This document shows, piece by piece, positions 57,101 to 64,000 of a stretch of DNA of 64,000 nucleotides; the stretch's first letter is position 1; every line of letters begins with the position of its first letter. The position numbers and the translations under genes were made by a program. The notes under the pieces were generated by a model. The model saw nothing but the letters and a program-made list of their open reading frames with translations. It did no database searches and was not told the DNA's origin. The stretch is from Apoderus coryli (taxonomy: Eukaryota > Arthropoda > Insecta > Coleoptera > Attelabidae), in NCBI GenBank assembly GCA_911728435.2, contig OU452200.1, positions 35,541,715 to 35,605,714 on the forward strand. Reading direction: 5' to 3'.

Positions 57101-58169
57101 CCTGTTAACTTGCAGACACTCGTTAAGATCGTTAATGAAGATCAAGAAAAGCAGGGGACCCAAGTTTGAACCCTGCGGCACACCAGAAGATGCTTTATAT
57201 TTTTTGGAATTGTAGCCATTATAAACTACATACTGTAGTCTCTTCCGAAGATATGAAATAAACAACGATTTCAGGTTATTGACAAACCCATAGCTGTCCA
57301 GCTTCCGAATTAGCACACCATGTTCCAACCTGTCGAAAGCCTTGGCAAAGTCGGTATAAATAACATCCAGCTGTCCCCCCCATCGACAATACGCGTGGCC
57401 CTCTCTGTGAAACAAGAAAGATTAGTGAGAGTGGACCTATTCGGCATAAAACCGTGTTGATTTATGGTGATTTGACCACGTAATGCAGTAGAGATTCTAT
57501 CACTCAAGATGGCTTCAAAGATCTTGGACAGATTCGACAGGATGCAGATCGGGCGGTAGTTGCTGATGATTGATCTCTCGCCAGACTTGTGAATTGGGAC
57601 CACACGTGCCTCCTTCCATCGAACCGGGAAAGCTCCATTCTTAATTGCTAAATTAAACACCCTGCGCAACGGGGCCGCCAACACTCCCACACAGTCTTTT
57701 ATGAAAAAAGACGGTAAAATATAATTTTCATTTGTTAATAACAGCAAGCCAAAAAATTACAGGGTTATCCAAAAGTGTTCCTTTAATTTTTTTGAGCAGT
57801 GTATAATAATAATCTTGTTTCCATAAAATCATTTTGCATACACACGTTATGAGCATTTACTTCAAAATTTAAAATGAATCAATTACCAAAAAACAAATAA
57901 AATGTTCAAATTCAAATGCTGCTTTTAACTATGTAAAATCATTGAGTAAAGTTGTTTATTCATCGCTTTTTATATCGAATCGAATGTAAATTCTGATTGC
58001 AGGTGAAATAAAAGTGAGAATTCTGCCACCGATATCCTGCGAGAACTACACCAAAGAAACCATATCGGATTTGATTGACAAAACCTATAACATTATGTCT
58101 GAAAATGTGGATAACCTTTCCAGTAACAATGAGAGCAATAATAATAATAATCTCGATAAAAAACTTTGA
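42171..58169 (+). CDS. AGPAT: 1-acyl-sn-glycerol-3-phosphate acyltransferase (AGPAT), five exons
   Basis: Coding exons read from frame and splice sites: 42171-42346, 45154-45290, 49807-49988, 55865-56024, 58003-58169. They encode about 273 residues, close to the family's usual 275-290. The enzyme acylates lysophosphatidic acid to phosphatidic acid at the ER membrane in glycerolipid synthesis. Exon 1 gives hydrophobic N-terminal segments and FLKPRDSKN. The catalytic H-x4-D is NHQSMLD (His97, Asp102) in exon 2. Exon 3 has [20 protein letters not shown] then DR (motif II). Exon 4 has FPEGTRNS (residues 171-178, substrate binding) and CPIQPVV (motif IV). Exon 5 ends in an Asn-rich tail and TGA. 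All four family motifs are intact, so the gene is probably functional. An acceptor 10 bases before the ATG implies a 5' UTR exon upstream. Introns 1-4 are packed with mobile elements. It is nearest the AGPAT1/2 type. Confidence 0.93.
43515..44160 (-). mobile_element. LINE C-terminal fragment in AGPAT intron 1
   Basis: Minus strand: [11 protein letters not shown], then [40 protein letters not shown] and [15 protein letters not shown]. This is the region after the RT palm in CR1/Jockey-like elements. The catalytic part is missing. Opposite in strand to the host gene. Confidence 0.75.
44254..44572 (-). mobile_element. LINE 3' end between 37-bp direct repeats
   Basis: Non-coding piece starting with (AATAAT)n and AAAGGCCTTTATTTTAAGC, as in a minus-strand LINE tail. 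Its flanks, 44217-44253 and 44573-44609, match at 34 of 37 positions (TTGTGTAATATGATTNTGTT and onward). This is consistent with an unusually long target-site duplication. Confidence 0.5.
45600..46179 (+). mobile_element. LINE, 5' part, in AGPAT intron 2
   Basis: Reads [46 protein letters not shown], then [20 protein letters not shown] and [16 protein letters not shown]. These are the fingers and first palm blocks of RT. The reading stops at 46179, where a DNA element is inserted, and continues at 48197. Frameshifts are present. Confidence 0.8.
46180..48196. mobile_element. 2.0-kb TIR element rich in TTTATAAAAC, inserted in a LINE
   Basis: Ends are CCCAACTAACAATT (46180-46193) and its inverted near-copy AATTGCTAGTTGGG (48183-48196). 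Both sub-ends carry many scattered AACGTTTATAAA and TTTTATAAAAC words in both orientations, as expected of transposase-binding subterminal repeats. The LINE reading frame is interrupted here and resumes beyond. One open segment (46849-47097, [20 protein letters not shown]) was not recognised. The superfamily is undetermined. Probably non-autonomous. Confidence 0.7.
48197..49410 (+). mobile_element. LINE, 3' part, in AGPAT intron 2
   Basis: Continues the 45600-46179 [41 protein letters not shown], then a small loss where the catalytic YADD should be ([15 protein letters not shown] follows in part), [35 protein letters not shown], and the C-terminal part to a stop at 49212. The 3' UTR ends AATAAAGCATTTATTTATTT. 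Inactive. Confidence 0.8.
50124..53056. mobile_element. Possible 2.9-kb TIR element in AGPAT intron 3
   Basis: GGGAGGCTTTATTTGAA at 50124-50140 is matched inverted by TTCAAATAAAGCCCCCC at 53040-53056. Behind each end lie related TGCAC/GTGCA-rich words (AAAGTTGCATTAATTTGTGC, AAGTTGCGAGTGGTGC). No transposase was recognised between. The end match is short, so the pairing is tentative. Most of the interior appears non-coding. Confidence 0.35.
50450..50527 (+). repeat. Coding-like segment shared with 20292-20376
   Basis: Reads [20 protein letters not shown] then AQVF and a stop. It matches the segment at 20 kb with small in-frame gaps, suggesting it was under coding constraint when the copies diverged. 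The protein was not recognised. Confidence 0.45.
53617..54010 (-). mobile_element. LINE RT fragment
   Basis: Minus strand: [20 protein letters not shown] (position of the catalytic YADD, here FTDD), [27 protein letters not shown] and a [18 protein letters not shown] end. Only the second half of the palm and part of the thumb remain. Confidence 0.65.
54106..54660 (+). mobile_element. Deleted mariner-like transposase
   Basis: N-terminal part: [55 protein letters not shown], a helix-turn-helix pair. An internal deletion joins it near 54390 to the catalytic region: [20 protein letters not shown] then [15 protein letters not shown], and [20 protein letters not shown]. The first catalytic Asp is in SDEAHF. 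The rest of the DDE/D triad is missing and frames shift. It lies in AGPAT intron 3. Confidence 0.7.
54661..55480. other. Intronic stretch without recognised features
   Basis: AT-rich sequence in AGPAT intron 3. The phrase GCATACCAATATGGC occurs twice (about 54700 and 55230), possibly a small repeat. No gene or complete element was seen. Confidence 0.3.
55490..55690 (-). mobile_element. Small LINE RT fragment in AGPAT intron 3
   Basis: Minus strand, the block [18 protein letters not shown] followed by about 10 codons, with a frameshift before it. It corresponds to the RT palm block around PQGxxLGPLLF. It lies 170 bases upstream of AGPAT exon 4. Confidence 0.5.
56046..57801. mobile_element. 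Tc1/mariner-type TIR element hosting a LINE
   Basis: The ends CACTGCTCAAAAAAATTAAA (56046 onward) and its inverted copy ending at 57801 continue at least 40 bases inward to GGAACACTTTTG..ATAACCCTGTAA. TA flanks both sides (56044-56045 and 57802-57803). The middle is filled by a minus-strand LINE, not a transposase. It sits in AGPAT intron 4. Confidence 0.75.
56345..57750 (-). mobile_element. LINE on the minus strand inside the Tc1-type element
   Basis: From high to low coordinates: [71 protein letters not shown], then after a frameshift [40 protein letters not shown], a palm block with [10 protein letters not shown] (YADD with the first residue changed), [17 protein letters not shown], and the C-terminal piece [20 protein letters not shown]. 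5'-truncated, with only one or two frameshifts. A (CAGTA)n-like run lies at 56801-56822. Confidence 0.85.
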
Positions 58170-58175
58170 TGACAA

Positions 58176-58181
58176 AATAAA
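58176..58181 (+). terminator. Polyadenylation signal candidate of AGPAT
   Basis: AATAAA occurs seven bases after the stop codon, and another at about 58397. Which one is used cannot be told from sequence; the second is at a more usual distance. Confidence 0.35.
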
Positions 58182-58442
58182 TTAATTAACTTAATTAAAC
58201 AAAATTTTACTTAAATTTGAGTGAGAGATAATTGTAAGGAAATCTGTATTTTTAGTAATTTATATTTTTATGAGTTTTGTTAATTACTATAATTAGGAAT
58301 TTAAGGCAGAAAGAGACGTGTTAGTAATCGGTTGTACTGTCAATCATTCATCAAAAAGTGCTGTGCAAAGATTATGTAGGTAAATTTGCAAATATTTAAA
58401 TAAATTGTTGATTTGTGTAAAATGTTTGTATCAATTTTCCAT

Positions 58443-58708
58443 TAGGGTTGCCAGGTTTGCAAGTTTGAAAGCAGGACAAAGTAGATTTTAGGAGGAAAAT
58501 AAATTAGTTGCAAATGAAGATCAGAAACAAACCTTTACAGTATAATTTCAGCAGTTCCTTATCCTAAATTTTACCCACGACGTGAAATACGTAGGCGGCG
58601 GGAGTTACCTATGAGAATATCGGTGCCTTTTGGAGGTTTGTGAATTCGAGGAGTGATTCACTTAAAAGGAGGATAATTCCACCTAAAGCGGAACGCCTGG
58701 CAACCCTA
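58443..58708. mobile_element. Short TIR element downstream of AGPAT
   Basis: TAGGGTTGCCAGG at 58443-58455 is perfectly inverted as CCTGGCAACCCTA at 58696-58708, with a non-coding 240-bp interior. A non-autonomous DNA element is likely. The target duplication was not clear. Confidence 0.6.
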
Positions 58709-58923
58709 TTTCCAACCTAATGGTTGAGAATTGTCTTGTTATTTAGTTTGACAGACACGCACAAAGATATGTGCCACCTTAAACTTTTTCTTGCCTTTTT
58801 TAACCATTGTATTGTAACGAAGTTACTAAATTGTATATATTCTATTATCTGCCCCGGCCGACTTAACGACATAGGAGCTCCGTCCTGCTAGCATTCATAG
58901 CAGGCCCCACTCCCGCGGTGGGG

Positions 58924-58931
58924 TATAAAAG
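58924..58931 (+). promoter_or_regulatory. TATA box of the LTR
   Basis: TATAAAAG in GC-rich surroundings (GGTGGGGTATAAAAGCGCC), with an initiator-like TCAGTT or TCAAT 20-25 bases on. This is the clearest core promoter in the window. Confidence 0.6.
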
Positions 58932-59054
58932 CGCCAGCCGTTCAGTTCAATGCAAACGGCACTCTGCACTCGAGCGCCGAACAGAGAACAACTACCTACT
59001 ACTGAGCAGCAAACCGACCGACCTACCAGCAGTAGTAGAGTAAGTTCACCGTTA

Positions 59055-60060
59055 GTGCAGTGTGGTACCAGTGTGGGTAGCGGTGGGAAGCCCTGCGTAG
59101 GCGGACATCTCATCCCTGCTTAATAAGCGGTTGGGAGCCCTGCGTAGACGGACACCCAACTTATGCTGTCAGTGGCGTACTGGTTTTTCACCCTGTACCG
59201 AACCAGTGTGGGTAGCGGTGGGAAGCCCTGGGTAGGCGGACATCTCACCCCTGCTTAATAAGCGCCAAACTCCGGTATTGGTTGGGAGCCCTGCGTAGGC
59301 GGACACCCAGCCTATGCTGGCAGTGGCGTACTGGTTTTTCACCCTGTGGTACCAGTGTGGGTAGCGGTGGGAAGCCCTGCGTAGGCGGACATCTCACCCC
59401 TGCTTAATAAACGCCGAACTCCGGTATCGGTTGGAAGCCCTGCGTGGGCGGACACCCAGCCAGCTGGCATTGGTGTACTGGTTGTTTCACCCTGTACCGG
59501 ACCAGTGTGGTAGCGGTGGGAAGCCCTGCGTAGGCGGACATTTCACCCCTGCTGACAAACGCCAAACTTCGGTATTGGTGGGGAGCCCTGCGTAGGGGGA
59601 CACCCGACCTCTACTGCCAGTGGCGTACCTGGTTACTTTGCTGTAGGGGTGGAAAGCCACGCGTAGGCTGACATCTCACCCCTGCGTGCAAACGCAAAAC
59701 TTTCGGTATTGGTGGAGAGCCCTGCGTAGGCGGACACTCGACCTTTACTGTCAGGGGCGTACCTCAGTATTTTGCTTGACTGTTTTACCTTGTACCGGAC
59801 CAGTGTGGTAGCGGTGGGAAGCCACGCGTAGAACATCTCACCCCTGCTAACAAGCGCAGAACTTCGGTATTGGTTGGGAGCCCTGCGTAGGCGGATATCT
59901 GACCTATACTGCCAGTAGCGTACCTGGTCATTCTGCGGCAGCGGTGGGAAGCCACTCGTAGGCTGACATTTCACCCCTGCTGCAGAGCGCCGAACTTGAG
60001 GATCTGGTGGAGAGCCCTGCGTAGGCGGACGCTTCACCTTTTCTGCCAGTGGCGTAAGTC
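59055..60060 (+). repeat. Tandem array of about 150-bp units inside the LTR
   Basis: About seven units; those starting at GTGTGGGTAG lie at 59071, 59206, 59355 and 59505, with later ones more diverged. Each unit holds two half-units, GCGGTGGGAAGCCCTGCGTA and GGTTGGGAGCCCTGCGTAGG. The word CCCTGCGTAGGCGGACA therefore recurs every 60-90 bases. GC-rich, unlike its surroundings. Confidence 0.88.
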
Positions 60061-60334
60061 CGAAAGCAAACCGTATCATAGTATATAGAAAGGCCGAGTT
60101 CTCAGAGGTTTCCGCAAATAACACCGTCACCATCTTATACCGTTTATATTGATCATTTATAATTATTTTTCTATTTTTCTTTATTGTATTTATTAGTGTA
60201 AATAAATGAAAGTTTAATTTATACCGACTCTGTTATTTATCTAGCTCTCAAAACTTGACCCCTGGTATAATCATTTCTTCGGCTAACTGCCCGGAGCAAT
60301 ACAGTGTTGTCCTTTACACTTAAAAAAAAAGGAC

Positions 60335-60350
60335 TGGCGCCCGAGACGAC
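60335..60350 (+). other. Primer-binding-site-like sequence
   Basis: TGGCGCCCGAGACGACC begins 16 bases after the proposed LTR end. The first ten bases match the pattern complementary to the 3' end of tRNA-Lys used by many LTR retroelements. The longer-than-usual gap leaves the LTR end uncertain. Confidence 0.5.
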
Positions 60351-60899
60351 CGAACAGCACCGAAACCGACACTCAGGAAAGTAAAGCGCCATTACAGTAT
60401 GGAGTTGTGGTTCATCATGATGAATCCAAATTTCGTCCGGGCTAGCACACTATTCTTATCTCGCCTACAGAGGTCCAACAAATATAAATGCCGGAGGGTC
60501 AATTGAACAGGCCGAAAGTCGTCTTCGAGTGACTCCCTACCATGTTTAAAAAGGCTATTGTTATAATATTTAGTGTAGAAAGGGCATTGTACTTTCGAAC
60601 ACCTGTAGGTGTTTATTTGAACACTCTTGCTATAATATTTAGTGTGTTATTATTTATATTTCAATAATTATATCATAAGTATGACACAAGATTCCTAAAC
60701 AGAGAGGGCACTGCACTTTCTGTAGTTGTTTATGTTAATAACTCTCTGAATGTGCAAGTTTCAATTTGGGTGCAGAAAATAGAGTGATTTTTGAGTTAGA
60801 TGATTGTGTTCCTAGAGAATAGTCAGTCGAATATAGAACAAAAACTGTTGTACAGAACGGATTAAACTCAATTATTATCGGGTTTTATTTTAATTTACA
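60351..60899. other. Non-coding remnant between LTR and LINE
   Basis: A short open segment from ATG 60419 (MNPNFVRASTLFLSRLQ) could be the start of a gag-like reading but ends after about 30 codons. Otherwise nothing is recognised up to the LINE. Confidence 0.3.
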
Positions 60900-63297
60900 G
60901 TTATTATGAATTCTAGAAGGGTTGTCATACCCGACTCCCCTTTTCTGCACCCGTCAATAGATATGATTGGATGTAGGCTGAGTGCGAATCACTTTTCGGT
61001 TGTCTGTTTATATCCCACCTGGCCTAAATGCTGATCACTATATTGGATTTTTCGAATTCTTTGAGCAACTTAAGTACTTTTACGGTGCACAACTGATGAT
61101 TATCGGAGACTTCAATGTCCATTTCGAAGAAGATCTATTAGGTCCTTGTGTTTCTCAGCGGAGGGCCGTGCAGAATTTCATGTCTGTGTTTGAATTGGAT
61201 CAATATAATACGACTCGTAATCAGAGTGATCATATACTTGACCTTGTTCTGTCCAACTTTAAATGTAACGTCACACCCTGTTCGCCGCCATTAGTGGATG
61301 AAGATTCGCATCATCCTGCACTGCATATTTCTTTTTGGGCCAAAGTTGAGTCACATAGAAATTTTCCGGTCAACACCAACAATAAAATGTACAACTTTAG
61401 AAAGGCAAACTCCCCCTGTTATATCAGCAACTGTTGCTTCAGGATTGGTCCTCTATTAATGGCATCAGTGATGTGAATGATGCCGTGTCGGCGTTCTACA
61501 GGATCCTTGATGGCATATTTAGTATGTGTGTTCCAACTAAAAAAATTCACTCTAAAAAATACAAATATCCATGTTGGTACACATGGGACTTAATCTGCGA
61601 CATACGGGAAGAGTCAAAACATTTGAAAAGATGGAAATCTACGCAGTGTTTGAACAGTTTTAACATCTTTAGGGATTTAAGAGTCAGGATCAAACATAAG
61701 ATAACTGCTGCATATAACAATTACTTGGTGGAAGTTCAAAATTCATTGAAAACAGATCCAAAGAGGCTCTGGAGTTATGTACAGAATAAGAGGCGCAAAT
61801 CCAGAATCCCGGGTGTCATGTATGGTACGGATAGTGCTGAATACTCAACACCCCAAGGCATAGTAAACGCTTTCGCGAAATACTTCAATAGCGTATATGT
61901 TGATGGTGCCCATCCAGAGGTGCATTCTTCTTCTTCCCACATATCGGTGGGTCAGCTTGATATCGATGATGTTCTCATGTCACTCAAACAATTAAAGCCC
62001 AAAATGACTTCGGGACCAGATGACATCCCGGCTTTCGTTTTACGAGATTGTGCGTCTGTTTTCGCCGTTCCACTGCAGACTCTGTTTAATAGGTCTCTGA
62101 GATGCAATATATTCCCAAAAGCTTGGAAAATTTCCCGCATATGCCCAATCCATAAATCTGCTGAGAATGATCATGTTGAAAATTATAGACCCGTCTCGCT
62201 CCTGCCCAACTTCTCGAAGGTTTTTGAAGCGGCATTACACCGAAAAATATTTACTAAAATTAAGCATCAGATTGATCCACAGCAGCACGGTTTTTTCCCA
62301 GGCCGCTCTACAGTAACCAACCTAACCTGTTTTCTAGAGGATGTATTTCGTACCCTCGGGGAGGGTCTGTGGATCGATGCGATTTATAAAGATTTTTCGA
62401 AGGCTTTCGATAAGCTGGATCATTCCATTGTCCTACGGAAAATGTAGAGGTTGGGTTTTCATGAGGATCTTTTAACGTTTTTTGCAAACTGTTTTTGAAT
62501 ATCGCTATCCGCTGAGTGACACTGCGCTTGAGTCTTGTGGTGTTGTCAGGGTTCTTGGAGTTTATGTCGACACTGAATTGTCATTTAATTATCATATTCA
62601 AAGTATTACCCGAGATGCACTACGTATGCTTGGCTTTTTGTTTCGTGTTACCAAAGATTTTAGTGATAGGTATTGAATGTATAACTAATTTGTATTGTGC
62701 TCTGGTAAGATCTAAGCTTGAGTACGCATCTATAATATGGGCTCCTATTTACCAATCTCATGCAGGACACATTGAATACATACAGCGCAAATTCCTTAAA
62801 TATTTAGCGTTTAAAATTGACGGTGGATTCCCATGTAGAGGATTCGATCATAGAGCACTGCTCGATCGCTTTCAAATGGTTTCGCTGGCTGCTCGCAGAG
62901 TGTATGCCGGACAACTCTTTCTGTTTAAGATTATAAATAGCTTGGTGGACCTACTCCGATCGTTGAATTTTAATATACCGCGCCCCTCTGCGAGGAGTAG
63001 CACACTATTTCACGTTCCTGTTTTTCGTACTAATTATGAATCCAAAGCACCACTACTTCGAGCATGCCAAACATGTAACATCGAAGGATTTAGTCAAGAA
63101 ATTAACTATTTCAATGAGCCTGTAAGATCTTTCTGCGCTCAATTGTCTCGGTTCCTGCAAAATCTGGCCATCTGATGTGTGTGCGTATTTTCTTTTGTAG
63201 GATTATTAATTAGTTTATTATTAGTAGCTTATTTATTTAGTTATATTGTCTTGTAATTGAGTCTGTAACCTGTTAGACAATAAATAATATTATTATT
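60900..63297 (+). mobile_element. LINE with endonuclease and RT, catalytic palm deleted
   Basis: Endonuclease half: IDMIGCRLSANHFSVVCLY, after a frameshift QLMIIGDFNVHFEEDL, SDHILDLVLSNF and the HHPAL block. RT half (61434-62447): KYPCWYTWDLICDIREES, SGPDDIPAFVLRDCASVF, KISRICPIHKS, ENYRPVSLLPNFSKVFEAAL, QQHGFFPGRSTVTNLTCFLE, IYKDFSKAFDKLDHSIVLRK. At 62448 the sequence jumps to the thumb (VRVLGVYVDTELSFNYHIQS), so the PQG and YADD blocks are missing. The C-terminal part ([34 protein letters not shown]) follows to a stop at 63173-63175, with AATAAATAATATTATTATTA as tail. It cannot be autonomous. Confidence 0.88.
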
Positions 63298-63306
63298 ATC
63301 CTTACA

Positions 63307-63420
63307 CTATGTCACTTGTAAGCCTTCGTTTTTCTTGTAAACCGATGAGATCTCTTCCATAATTGTTTCTTTTTTCTTAGACAGGAACTTCATAATGGCG
63401 CGGTGATCAATTTTCTCCAT
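63307..63420 (-). mobile_element. Mariner-type transposase N-terminal fragment
   Basis: Minus strand, 37 codons from ATG 63420: MEKIDHRAIMKFLSKKKETI then MEEISSVYKKNEGL, ending in a stop. It is the same helix-turn-helix as the piece at 25732 (MGKIEHYAVIELLTKQGK). The rest of the transposase is absent, cut near the LINE tail. Confidence 0.5.
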
Positions 63421-64000
63421 GTGTCTTTACTTTTCCTTCCGATTAAATTCCTTAATCGACAATATTTCAAAGATAAATGACCCGAATAAGATAAAACTTG
63501 GTATTTTATCCTAATGAATCATTTCGTAGAATTAAAAACGGGTGAAATTAACTTTTGGACTGACAGTCTTAATAAATACCTAAAATTAGGTCGCCCGTCA
63601 ATCGACACAAACCAATAACCAATAAGTTTTATTATCATCCATTTAACAACTGAAATAGGTACCTACTTCTAATACCTACCTATCTGATTAACTTGAGCAA
63701 TGAAAACAAAAAAAAATAACTTAACAACGCTTTTAAAATTTATCACAAAACCGTAAATGATAAACGACCATTATCAGACACACAAACGCATCAGCATTCA
63801 CCAGCATTTTCTAAGTATAGCGTTCTATCCACATTTCGTTCGAAGTAATAAAAAAAATGACTCAGTTTGTTTCAAACTAAAATTATTAAAACACTTGTTG
63901 CTTAGTTTTTGTGCTTATTAAATAGTGTAATAATTCATCCTATTGGTATCTACTTTCACTCATTTGTTAATAAGAATTAAGTACAGATTATAGTGCTTAG
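63421..64000. other. AT-rich end of window
   Basis: No coding sequence, repeat or element end was recognised. TAGGTACCTAC-like words occur near 63655, as elsewhere in this genome. Confidence 0.4.

Larger units (their letters stand above)
58813..60318 (+). mobile_element. LTR of a retrotransposon (1.5 kb)
   Basis: Begins TGTAACGAAG and ends CCTTTACA, so TGTAA/TTACA are the inverted tips. Within it, in order, are a GC-rich promoter zone, TATAAAAG at 58924, a 1-kb tandem array and AATAAA at 60202. It is followed at 60335 by a primer-binding-site-like TGGCGCCCGA, 16 bases past the proposed end. This is the layout of U3-R-U5 plus PBS. No gag or pol was recognised downstream, and no second LTR is in the window, so the element is truncated or its LTR is nearly solo. 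Confidence 0.65.

Noticed and set aside
59055..60133. A 166-codon minus-strand open frame over the LTR array
   Set aside because: It follows the tandem repeat period, has no start context or domain, and runs opposite to the TATA box and poly(A) signal.

Overview
This window is nuclear DNA of an insect. It is AT-rich, its genes are split by GT-AG introns, and most of the space between and inside genes is degraded transposable elements. The gene content (a chitin-binding mucin of the peritrophin type, a ZAD zinc-finger factor of the arthropod-expanded class, and a 1-acylglycerol-3-phosphate acyltransferase) fits an insect. The crowd of non-LTR retrotransposon and Tc1/mariner remnants suggests a large, repeat-rich genome, possibly a beetle, but the order cannot be fixed from sequence alone.

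Layout. 0-4.1 kb: small inverted-repeat elements, then a 183-bp satellite split by a 5'-truncated LINE with a clear 12-bp target duplication. 5.2-13.4 kb: one uninterrupted 8.2-kb exon encoding about 30 chitin-binding (CBM14) domains joined by Thr/Ser linkers, built from three tandem DNA repeat families (534, 264 and 291 bp periods). 12.5-16.9 kb: a near-identical 2.17-kb tandem duplication carries the last three domains again as a headless fragment. 17.36-18.85 kb: a 1.5-kb foldback element. 21.3-30.75 kb: a six-exon ZAD plus nine-finger C2H2 gene whose last intron (5 kb) holds LINEs nested inside a mariner remnant. 31-42 kb: LINE remnants, small TA-flanked MITEs, a THAP-domain exon, and several copies of a hairpin unit resembling a hammerhead-ribozyme core. 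42.2-58.2 kb: a five-exon AGPAT gene with LINEs, a 2-kb DNA element and a Tc1-type element in its introns. 58.8-60.3 kb: a 1.5-kb LTR with a TATA box, an internal ~150-bp tandem array, a polyadenylation signal and a tRNA-Lys-type primer-binding site. 60.9-63.3 kb: a LINE with endonuclease and RT sequence but no catalytic palm. 63.3-63.4 kb: a mariner N-terminus.

The three cellular genes have unrelated jobs: gut or cuticle chitin binding, transcription, and phospholipid synthesis. The exon joins were read by eye from splice consensus and frame continuity. No tRNA, rRNA or CRISPR was seen.
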